A DNA stretch of 64,000 bases from Vanrija pseudolonga. Its lineage: Eukaryota > Basidiomycota > Tremellomycetes > Trichosporonales > Trichosporonaceae. Positions 23,568-32,945 of the stretch are shown in pieces (the stretch's first letter is position 1; each line of letters begins with the position of its first letter). A program made the position numbers and the translations under genes. The notes beneath the pieces are model-generated. The model was given only the letters and a program-made list of their open reading frames with translations. It did not search any database and was not told the DNA's origin. The stretch is from the NCBI RefSeq assembly GCF_020906515.1, contig NC_085851.1, positions 3,224,001-3,288,000 on the forward strand, given 5' to 3'.

Positions 23568-23692
23568 TTCAACCAGCCCGGGGACAAGGAAATCCACCGC
23601 TGTGGGTACTGACCGCGCCACTCTGGGCTAGTTAATAAACGGCGATTTCTCTTCTTATTATCTTCATGTTGCTCTTATTTCCTCTCCTACAG

Positions 23693-24540
23693 CACACTGG
23701 GTTGTGCCATCGACGTTCAACGCGGCGGTCGGCTACGTTGCACCACAGTGGTCCCGTGCTTTGAGTTTCCGCCACCTCCACGGCGTGGACATGCGCCTCG
23801 ACCGCCTCTACACCGACACTGGCAACACTGGGAAGGTTCTCGTCCTCGAGGACCCCCACACCGTTCCAGCTGAGCACATCGACATGTTGACGAAAATCTT
23901 CACTCCACCACCTGCGGCCCCCACCATCTCCCTTAGAGCTGGCACACTTCGCATCCACGTGATTGAGGCCCTCGAGCTGGGGCTCATGGACTCGAGCCGG
24001 TCGATGTCCACGCTTGCTGTCATAGGTGCAGTGAAGCGACGCCATCCAGGTGAGTAACACAAGCTGGGACACGCTAACAGGGCCAGAGCAAGAGGTCGAA
24101 ACGAAGTGGAAGAAGCTTACGCACCTCTTCGCCAAGGTCTCTGGCGACGGTCGTTCTGCCTTTTATGGCCTCGCGCCTGGCTGGGAGAAGGCCAAACTCG
24201 GCCGTAAGGAGGAGTTCCTGGACAAGACCGACGGCGCCAGCCCGTCTGATCTCATCGCCCGCTTCTTCGACGACCTCGGCTACTCACGTCAGGCCTTATC
24301 CACCGAGCTTCAGGACCTCATCCGGATTGAGTATGCTGGTAAGCCTTGCAAGTGGTCGCTCCGCTGACAGTTGGCAGCCCTTCTTGGCGACAAGTCGCCT
24401 CCGACTTGGTATAGGTCCAACAAGCGTCTCCAGGAGTACCACACCAAGGGAGACATCAAGCTGTTCTACCATCACATTGGGAATCAGCCATGGACCGACC
24501 TCCACCCTTCTCCACCCCAAGCACCAAAGCCTAGAACTGG
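23693..24540 (+). CDS. Array unit 1: unrecognised protein family (modules A-B-C)
   Basis: I do not recognise this family. Module A (23693-24049) reads HLHGVDMRLDRLYTDTGNTG, then LEDPHTVPAEHIDMLTKIF and IEALELGLMDSSRSMS...VIGAVKRRHP. A phase-1 intron (24050-24086) leads to module B (24087 on): VETKWKKLTHLF, SAFYGLAPGWEKAKLGRKEE, SDLIARFFDDLGY, ELQDLIRIEYA. A second short intron (around 24339-24377) leads to module C: TWYRSNKRLQEYHTKGDIKLFYHH. No stop codon interrupts A-B-C. The first codon is uncertain because 23693 follows a pyrimidine-rich acceptor-like sequence, so an upstream exon may exist. No signal peptide or membrane segment is visible. Units 2-4 that follow are related but damaged, so this may be the only working copy or may itself be a fragment. 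Confidence 0.5.
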
Positions 24541-24650
24541 TGAGTTTCACAATGTCACGCTTGGCGGTGCCACTATCCGCCTCCCCTCTCACGCCGGCTT
24601 CCGTGTCGCCCTTTTCCAAGAGATCTCCAAACTGACATTTATGTCTCCAG

Positions 24651-25350
24651 CCACCTCGTGGCCCTCACGGTCCCCGCTGCCCATGTCGACCTCCTCCTGA
24701 CCATCTTTGCTCCCCCCCCCCCCCGCCGGTGGCCACCGTGTCGCCGACACGCGGCACACTCAGGGGGTGTTCGTGGTCAAGGCCCTCGAGCTCGGAATCA
24801 AAGACTCTAGTGGATCCATGTCCTCCTTGGCCATCATCGGTGCCATCAAGCGTCGTCACCCAGGTATGTGGCACCAGCGCGAACCGAGCTAAGTCGGGCC
24901 AGCGGTCAACGTCGAAGCAAAGTGGCGCAAGGTCACCCAGCTTTTCCAGAACGTGTCTGGCAAGGGCCGCGGCGGCTTCTGGGCCTTGGTGCCCGGCTGG
25001 CAAAACGTCAAGATCGGAAACATGGAGGTCTTCCTGGGGAAGGCGGGCGGTGTCTCACAGACCGAACTCATCGCCCGACTCTTTGACGAGCTCGGTCACG
25101 ACGCCGACATCTTATCGGAGGAACTACATGACCTCATCCGCATTGAGTACTCACGTAGGTCTTCGTTTCGCGGTTGGGTGACCCCGCTGACCCAAAGTAT
25201 GTAGACTTGCTTGATGAATCGCCTTCCAGGTGGTACCGGTCGAACAAGCAACTCGACAGGTACCACACCAAGGACAAGATTCATCTTCTCACTATCACCC
25301 CGCTGGATCCAACTGGGAGCCTCGGGGCCCGCCTCCTGTGGCACTCAGGC
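24651..25350 (+). pseudogene. Array unit 2: truncated and frameshifted copy
   Basis: The unit begins part-way through module A (LVALTVPAAHVDLLLTIFAPP aligns with LEDPHTVPAEHIDMLTKIFTPP of unit 1), so about the first 45 residues are missing. A one-base disruption near the G-run at 24761-24768 moves the rest (VFVVKALELGIKDSSGSMSSLAIIGAIKRRHP) to another frame. Module B (VEAKWRKVTQLF ... GFWALVPGWQNVKIGN ... TELIARLFDELGH ... ELHDLIRIEYS) and module C (RWYRSNKQLDRYHTKDKIHL) follow with introns at the same two positions and phases as in unit 1. A run of about 14 C at 24711-24724 sits inside the copy and could be an assembly or slippage hotspot. Confidence 0.6.
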
Positions 25351-25558
25351 CTCACACCTCATTCCGCGACATGTGCACCGCAGCAATCATGTCGGTCCCG
25401 TCGAGCTGCAAGGTCCGTGGGCTCTCCGAGCACGAGGCGACTCGCGCTCTGCTGTCAATCGCAGGAGGTGAACTGTCCTGGGCCGAGATTTGTTCTTGCC
25501 TAAATGTCTCGAGTATATGTATGTACATGACACATGTTCCAATGCTGACACTCTCCAG

Positions 25559-26010
25559 ACCTCGCCCCCACGACTTCTCCATCCGCAACCTCAACTTGGG
25601 TGACATGCATGTCGACCGCTCCTACACGGACGAGGAGCACGCGGGTGAGGTCCTAGATTTCGAGGACCTTGACTCTGTCCCCGAGGAGCACCTCGCTCTG
25701 CTCTTGGGCATTTTCCAGCCACCGGCCGACGCAACCGTCTCCCTGGCACCCGATACCTCGCGGGTGTACGTCGTAGTCGTAGCGGCGCTCGAGTCTGGCG
25801 TTACGGACAACTCGCGCTCCATGACCGCTGCGGCCGTCATCGGCGCAGTCCAGCGCCGCATCCTCGTGAGTGACAGTATTTTTGGCTAATCTGACCAATC
25901 CAGACGTCAATGTTGAGACCAAGTGGAAGAAGCTCAGCCACTTGTTCACCTGCCTCGGCGGTGATTCCACTCGCGTGGTGAAGGTCCTGTCGTGCCAGCC
26001 ACCCAGCAAG
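25559..26010 (+). pseudogene. Array unit 3: copy with broken A-B joint and lost C module
   Basis: Module A is well preserved (HDFSIRNLNLGDMHVDRSYTDEEH, LDSVPEEHLALLLGIF, VAALESGVTDNSRSMT...VIGAVQRRI). The intron is still present (GTGAGT at 25867, CCAG before 25904), but the donor exon is one base short compared with units 1 and 2, so splicing there puts module B (VNVETKWKKLSHLFTCLGGDS) out of frame. After about 25 residues of B, similarity ends and the sequence runs straight into another module A beginning (unit 4). Confidence 0.55.
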
Positions 26011-26040
26011 TGCCTGCGCGTCTGCAGCCAATGGACACGT

Positions 26041-26115
26041 CCGCTCGGAACCTACACTTCGTCGGCCTACGCATCGGCCGCCTCTACGCCAGCACCGGCC
26101 CTCCTTCTGTCGAAA
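26041..26115 (+). pseudogene. Array unit 4: fragment of a module A start
   Basis: The frame starting near 26041 reads SARNLHFVGLRIGRLYASTGPPSV and aligns with SFRHLHGVDMRLDRLYTDTGNTGKV of unit 1, then stops at once. It is fused directly to the truncated module B of unit 3, which marks a deletion or unequal-crossover breakpoint. Confidence 0.45.
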
Positions 26116-26169
26116 ATTGCAATTCGTAGTTTGGGTCTTGTATCTATTTCGCAGTTGGCGTGTTGAATG

Positions 26170-26659
26170 TAATTCATAGTTGCTCTTTGTATATGCGTAT
26201 TATTCTGATTCTACGTGAGTGTCGACGGATCGCGATTGGTGTTGTGCTGTACTGACGTCCTGTGGTGGAAAACCTGTGTACTGGTTGCGTTCGCCGGCCC
26301 TTTTTGTCATGCATACGCAAATGACGGCGAGCGGCGCCGATTACAAGATCAGGCGCGTTGGAAAGCAAGTCGCCTTGGAGACAGCACAAGGCGATACAAT
26401 CGGTAGAGAGTGCCGCCAGTGGGACCGGATAGGAGTGGCACGGCCAGTGTGGCGTCGACTCCGCCTCTGCTTTACTGACCGACCCTCTCACCACGACCAT
26501 GACCCGCCGCACCCGCCTTGCGAAGCCTTGCATACGGGTATTGTAATTGCCCATGGCAAGCTAGAGAAAAGCTGGGGCTCCTAAGAAAGTGTTTAAAAGA
26601 ACAGCTCAGGTAATTAGGTGCATCGAAAAGACCGTCTAGATTAAAAGGTTTTGAAAGGC
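26170..26659. other. Intergenic region after the array
   Basis: Downstream of the last array fragment and of the phosphate transporter stop codon (opposite strand). I see no coding frame with family similarity, no RNA gene and no repeat. It probably contains the transporter 3' UTR near its right end. Confidence 0.4.
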
Positions 26660-28896
26660 CTAGGCCGAGGCGTCGGAGCCCTTGAACGTGCCGTCCTGGC
26701 CAACGTTGCTGTCCTTGACGAAGTGCGTCTGGTCCTCCTGCGAGAGCTCCTCGAGGGTGAGGCCCTTGGTCTCGGGGGTGAAGAGGATCGAGACGATGAA
26801 GCCCGTCAGCATGAAGAAGGCGAAGATCTCCATGATGTGGGGCAGGAACTTGGAGGGGCCGCCGATGTTGATCATCTTGGCGAAGCCAACCTGGGCCACA
26901 ATGGCACCGAGCTTGCCCGAAGCGGCCGAGATACCGTGGGCGGTCGAACGGTAACGGGTGGGGAAGGTCTCGCCGGGGATGACGAAGGTGGTGGTGTTGG
27001 GGCTGTTCTTGGTCAGTACGAGCTCAGAAAAACGCGCAGAGCACGGAAAACGCGTTATTATATTCACCCGAAGTTCTGGAAGAAATTTGCTGGCCATTGT
27101 TAGCTCTGAAAAGCAATGGAAGAGTGAGGAGGAGGAAGAGAAGGACGAAGGTAGGTGGTGGTGGGCAACAAAAAAAGTGCCAAAATCACACCTCCACTTC
27201 CCTTCCCCCTCTTCAAAATACGACTCACCCATGCAGTAGAGGAACACAAGAGCCTTCTTGCCGCCGTCCGACTCCATCATCTTGTTGTAGGCGAAGCCCA
27301 TGCAGACGAAGATGCAGGTAAGGACACCGAAGCCCATGATCTGGATGGGGCGACGTCCCCAGTGGTCGATGAGGGCAAAGGTGAAGTAGTAACCGGGGAT
27401 AAGACCACCGACAGCGAGAATAAGGTTACCAACGGCAGTGTTGTACAGCGACTTGTACTGCTTGAAGCCAGCAGTGCCGGTGGTGGCACCACCGAAGCCA
27501 ATGGCGCTGAGGACAATGGGCGAGTTGAGACCAAGACCGTAGAAGGCAATGTCGAGGGCGAACCAGGTGTAGGCAGTACCGAAGAGGACCTTGCCGTTCT
27601 TGAACTGGCCGAAGTGGCGCCAGAAGTCCTTCCAGGTAGCCTTGGGAAGCTCGGCACGCTCGTGGTTGCGGATGGGGTCGACGACGTAGGTGCCGGTGGT
27701 GAGGTAGGTGTCGACGTCCTGCGAGGCCTGCTTGATGTTGCGCTCAATGTCCATGGTGTAACGGGGGGTCTCGGGGATGGTGAGACGGAAGTAGAGGGCG
27801 GCAGCGGCGGGAACACAGCCGATACCGATGACGGTACGCCAGCACTTGTCGATGGCGACAAGGTTGCTCTGGCTCTCGTTGATGATCTGGTTCTTGAAGG
27901 CCGAGATGGTGATGATGGCAACGATGCCCGAGGCAAAGTTACCCCAGCCCTGGGCCGAGAAGACAGCAGTCATCATACGACCACGGATGCGGCGGGCAGC
28001 AAACTCGGAGGTGATGACCGACGAGAGGGGGTAGTCACCACCGATACCGAGACCCATGATGAAACGCCACATGATGAGGACACCGTAGATGTTGGCGCCG
28101 GGGGCGTGGCCCGAGACGACCTGACCAAGAGTACCGACGATGATGATCATGAGCTCGATGCCGTACATGCGCTTACGGCCGACATGGTCGGCGAGCTGTA
28201 GTGTGGTGTGAGTATTGGGTGGGTGTGGCAATGTGGCGGCAGACTTACCCAACCGAAAAGGAGCTGACCGCAGAAAGTGCCGACCGAGTGGGAAACCTTG
28301 ATACCGAGGTCCTGGTTGGACGAGTTCTTGCCACCGTGACCGTAAACGTAGCCGATCATGGTGGCGGCAATGCCGATCGAGAAGATGTCATAGCTGTGCG
28401 GGGCGTTAGTATGGTCGTGTGATGGCGGTTGTCCTGGTGACTGACGCATCGGTGAAGAAACCAACACCTGAGGGGGGGTGGTCAGCGTTTGGACTCGCGC
28501 GTGGCTGGAAAGGAGGGGGTGCCACTACGGCATGCTGCAGGCACCGGCCACGGCTCCACTGAACCCTGTCTGGGTGGCCGACATGCATGGATAAGATAAC
28601 ATGTCTCGGCGCATGGGAGCGCAGCACCCAGCCTGCATGCATGTATGCGTGCAGCAGGCCGGCCTGAGGCCTGTGGGTGGAGCCCGGCCGGGGATGGCGC
28701 CATCGTTTGCGGCGCAATGCCAAGACTTACCGGCAACGATACAGGCCTTGGCGTGGAACCACGAGAACTTTGCCTCGTCAATCTCGGCCAGGGCAGCCTT
28801 GCGGCGCTCGGTAGCGTTGGCAGCGGCGTTGCCGCCCGCGTACGGGTGGGGCACGGTCGACTTCTCGGCGATGCCGGGGGTGTCAATGTCAGACAT
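26660..28896 (-). CDS. PHO84: Inorganic phosphate:H+ symporter, PHO84 type
   Basis: A 554-residue plasma-membrane MFS transporter of the fungal phosphate:H+ symporter family. Recognisable blocks are FHAKACIVAGVGFFTDAYDIFSI, LADHVGRKRMYG (motif A), [72 protein letters not shown] and the final FTPETKGLTLEELS. Six exons: 28896-28731, 28467-28446 (22 nt), 28393-28249, 28195-27229, 27089-27068 (22 nt), 27002-26660. Both 22-nt exons restore invariant family residues (GFFTDA and NFFQNFG). The first intron is long (263 nt). An upstream CACGTG at 29283 fits a Pho4-type site. Confidence in the family is high; transport kinetics or specificity are not readable. Confidence 0.93.
27068..27089 (-). other. 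PHO84: Second 22-nt internal microexon of the phosphate transporter
   Basis: The exon encodes NFFQNF plus split codons on both sides; it is bounded by a CCAG acceptor and a GTGAAT donor. It is required to rebuild the conserved [13 protein letters not shown] motif. Confidence 0.8.
28446..28467 (-). other. PHO84: 22-nt internal microexon of the phosphate transporter
   Basis: The exon encodes V-GFFTDA; it is bounded by a CAG acceptor and a GTCAGT donor. Skipping it would both shift the frame and remove a conserved first-helix motif. Confidence 0.8.
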
Positions 28897-31800
28897 GGGG
28901 CGTGAAGAGAGTGTGGGGGTGTGTTTAGTGAGAGAGAGGCGGGGGGTGGGTCAGCTGGCTGTTAGTCTATATAGCCTGGCATGTGTGCGGGCTCGCGGGC
29001 TCGTTTTTGGGAACACACGTCCATCAGTGTGAGAATGCGGCTGCGGTCGGGCGGGCGGCAGTGTGTGTTGTGCCGTTCTCTCCTGGCCGACCGGCGCCAT
29101 CGGTCGCCTCGCGCGGCTGCTAGGGACGCGCGCAGGGCCCAGCCTTCCACCCATGAGGGGGGGCTCGGCATGTAAGGGGGATGCACGGGCGTGTGGGCAG
29201 AGGTGCATCTCAAAGGGTGGACGGGTGAGACTAGTTTGATTGTTGCATGCTTGCGATTATCGCATTTGTTGTCAGTGCCACACACGTGCGATACGCAGAT
29301 TGTCACGGCGCGACCCGACGACGGACGGACGACCCAAGGGGAAAGAAAAATCGGTTACCGCGGCGACGGCACCCCTTGCTCCCTCCCTGCTCGGCGCCTC
29401 GGATCGTGCCTTGCACAACGACTAAACTACCCTGGTTTGAATAGTTATAGTTAGACACTAAGCAAGAGGAGAGAGTATGCAGCATGCAGCGTGGATGCTG
29501 TACGCCCGGCCGGCCACTGAACCCCGCCGCCTCGCGCGGGGGTTGCCCCGAAGCGTTTTAAAAAAGAAATCCAAGTCTTGGCGCTGATTCTAACTCGTGG
29601 CTCACGCGAGGAATGTGGCAACCTACACCCAAAGGTCACAAAGCACGTTTGTGACAAACCTGCTGGCCTCATGCCTCAACGGCCTCAACATTGACCCCAT
29701 GCATCCACTTTCCTGCCAAGATCGTTCTTCCCCGCCGAGTTCTAATTCCAGAGAGCTAAAAGGAGACGCAGTCCGCAGCATCAGGAGACAAGTCTTGTTG
29801 CCCCCGAGTCTTGTCGCCTAGAGACGAGTCACCGCAAACCAGCAGAGAGAGAGAGAGAGAGAGGAGAGCAAGCGAGCAAGCCCACCCAACCAACCATGCA
29901 AGGCCTGGATGTCAGTCAACTCACTACCAGTCACCGCCGGACGGGGCCCGATCGACAAGCGCGCTCCAGCCGGCAGAGGCTCAATACAGTCATCTTCATT
30001 CGCGTCGTGCATGGCGGCGAAGCCGAAGGCAGCAGAAGCAGCAGCACAGGAGCGTCGCACCCCGCACCGCTAGCTTACAGGTATGGCCGCGGCCACCCAC
30101 CGAGCGAGCCAGCCAGCTGGCGTCTGGCGTGAGTCAGGCGTCTGGTGTCCTGCCTCCACCACACCCCACCCCTCCCGTGCCCCCTGCCGCCATTACCTGC
30201 CGGTTCCAGCGGCTGTCACCGGTGCCGTTCGACTGGCTACGTGATGATAAACGTGAGCACAATTTGCCGCGTGCGCGCGTGCAGCCCGTCGTGCATCGTG
30301 CCGTGAGTGCAAACACGTGCAGCGGCAGCAGCGCAGAGGAGGAAGCAACGAAGCGAAGAAGCGGGCGATCCGAGCGCGTGGCGTGGTGTCGATTCGTCAG
30401 TGGCGCAGACGAGGTGAGCTCTTGATTCGTACACAAACTCGGCTGTCTCGACATCATCCACACACATGCGAGGTGGTGGTGGTCGTGGTGGTGTTTGGGC
30501 GCTTCCGCCCGCCCCGGACAACAGTTGCCCGTCTCGCCTGTTGGTCTGTCTGTCCGTCCGTTCGCCCCAGTCGGGGTCTGTCGGCATCTATGCCGGCCTC
30601 TCCACTATCACGAATGTGTGCGACAAGACGAAGCAACAAATGAGCTCGTGTGCCGTGAGATAGATCCCATTCACGAGGAATGAGCTGCACCCGTTCGTTC
30701 ATTTCGTTTGTGCGCTTTTGTCGGCGGCGGCGGCGTCGTCCCGGCGTCGTGCGTGCGCGTGCAGCCGTCACATGTGTGTGCATGTGCTGCAGGTGTACGA
30801 CGAATCGTATCGTAAAAAGAGGTGCAAGGCAGCCAGCCTAAGACGCTAGGCGCTAGGCTTGTCCCCTCCCCGCCCGTCTCCGCCTCCGCCGGCAGCGACG
30901 AGGCATCCAACTAGCAAACGAGTCTAACGTCGTCAGAGTCGCGACCGTCTCGCGACCGCGTGCACGCGATTTTGAAATTGGCCCCATGCCCCCTCCCCCA
31001 CACGCCACGCCCGCAGCGCCGCCGCAGTGCTCGGACGCACAAATGCCAAGATAAAAGACTACGAGTGCCCGCCCCGTCTAGTCCGGTCACGACGGTCACG
31101 ATCTGCACTGCCACTGGGGGCTGGCCGGCACTGCTGGCCGGCACTGAAACGAAAAACTGATGGCCGCGCCGACAATCTCGCAACGGGCAGGCGGTTGACA
31201 TGGCGACGACGAGGCGGAGCGCTCCGCAGCGCCCGGCGCGCTCCACTGATGTGCAGGACTGACACGCGGACCGAAGGAGGGAGGGACAGGGGGCGTCGGC
31301 GAAGGAGCTTGGCAGGCGCCGGGGACATGGCGACCGTGCCGCCAAAGTCGGTCTCAGAGAGACCGGTGCACTGATCCGGTCTACCCCAGACCCACTACGC
31401 CGCAAGTTTCATTCTGGACAGCCGCGGCAGCCGTGCTGCGGTGTCACGGCTATCCCCCGATTCCAGATCACGAGCAGCCGTGAGTGAGCGCGGAGCACCA
31501 CCGTCCGGTGATATCTGCGTGGATAGCCGGACACCGTGCGCCGAGGGATCCACCTTCGTCCCCGGCAGCCTGGCCCCGTCTCCGATGGCATCGGACACAG
31601 GTGATCGTGATCTGTGGAGCGCTAACAGTGCCGGTTCATGGGAGTGCAAGTCACCGGCGTCACCGGTCACTGTGCATATTCGGCCCGAGCCGAGTCGGAT
31701 TCTCGGCGGTGCCTTGCCAGCTCCGGTGTTGGCGGTGGCGGCCTCGGGGCATCATCCCCGCTGTGGGTGGGGCAGTTCACATGATGCGCTGTTGCATGCT

Positions 31801-32945
31801 GCGTGCGCTATGCTCGGAGGAGCGAAGAGTCAGCTGCTCTGCTCACTCCTCAGCCGCTCATCGCCCCGCGTAGGACGGCGGCGAGGCGGACGGCGGGCCG
31901 CTGCTGCGGTGTGGTGTGGTGTGGTTCGTGGCGGCTCGGTGCCTCACTCCGCTGATATCGGACACCTGGACGCGGACGCCGGCGTGCCGAGGGCAGGCGC
32001 GGCGGCGTACAACTGACTCTCGCCCCACTCCTCAACATAGGCAAGCACACCTCGGTGCCCCGATTCCCGCGATGGCGGACGGGGACCAATGCCGCGGAGC
32101 GGTGATGGGGCCACCTCCCACCAAGGCTGGCTCCGGCTCCATTCCGCTTCGATGAGCACGGTGCCCCAGCCCCAGCTCCGGCGATGGCGGAAAGTCGGGT
32201 AGTGTGGCCGCCTCCGAGCACAGCACATGACACCGCCGAGGGCGGAGGAAGGCGTAGCGGTCGGGGTCGGCGCCGGGGCCGCCGGGACAGTCGGCCAGGC
32301 AGCCAGTGGTGGAAAGCGGGGCGACGATGCCCGTCGCGGTGCCGGCGACAGGTGGTAGCCGGTGGGCGATAAGATGCACACATGGCGAGGAGCCGAGCGC
32401 GCCCGCGCCCGCCGCACCGCCCGGCTCGGAGTGTTGGAGTGGGTGCCGCTCTCGTCGGCGAGGGGTCGCCGCTGCTGTGACCACACCAGTTGTGTAAGGC
32501 GCCGTGGTCTCGCGGTCTCGAAGACTTGGCCGCGTGGCTGTGAGCCGCCCCACCCCGCTCCGACCGCTTCGGACATGGCGGCGGTGTCGAATGCTCAATT
32601 ACGGCCGTCTCTGCCCCACTATCTGTGCTCATGGCGGCTTGCTGTGCTGGTGTCGCGGCGGATAATCGGGACTTCACCTCCAACTGCCGCTGACACTGGC
32701 CCACCTCCCTGCCCCCCCCCCCCCCCCCCCCACCTTCGACTACCTTGCAGCAGGCTACCTCGCTTCCCTCCACCCAAGGTCAGCTCGTCTCCCACCCACG
32801 GCCAGCTCGCTGCGCTCGCTGCTCCCCTTCATCCAAGGCCAGCTCGCTGCGCTCGCTGGCTTCATCATTCGTTGCATGATGTCTCCACATCCATGATGGT
32901 ACAGGTTTGTTACTACTGACTTTGCTACACGCCAACCACCGCCGC
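28897..32945. other. Gene-free stretch of about 4 kb
   Basis: I find no protein family, splice-consistent gene, tRNA or complete transposon here. It is GC-rich with scattered low-complexity pieces: a GA repeat near 29847-29865, GGT repeats near 30473-30490, a run of about 20 C near 32711-32731, and an exact 22-bp direct repeat (32800-32821 and 32837-32858). The longest open frames (for example on the minus strand 31850-32773) have Arg/Pro-rich composition typical of frames open by chance in GC-rich DNA. It presumably contains the promoter of the phosphate transporter at its left end. Confidence 0.45.
29283..29288. promoter_or_regulatory. CACGTG box upstream of the phosphate transporter
   Basis: The hexamer is the core recognised by Pho4-type bHLH regulators of phosphate genes in other fungi. 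It lies about 390 bp upstream of the start codon. Functional assignment is inference from the motif and neighbour. Confidence 0.3.

Noticed and set aside
27155-28201. Plus-strand open frame of 348 codons over the phosphate transporter
   Set aside because: Antisense to conserved MFS coding sequence.
29811-30425. Plus-strand frame of 204 codons containing a GA repeat
   Set aside because: Begins in a simple GA repeat (Arg-Glu run) and shows no conserved block.
31850-32773. Minus-strand open frame of 307 codons in the gene-free stretch
   Set aside because: Arg/Pro/Ser/His-rich, no motif, overlapping frames open on both strands; probably chance in GC-rich DNA.
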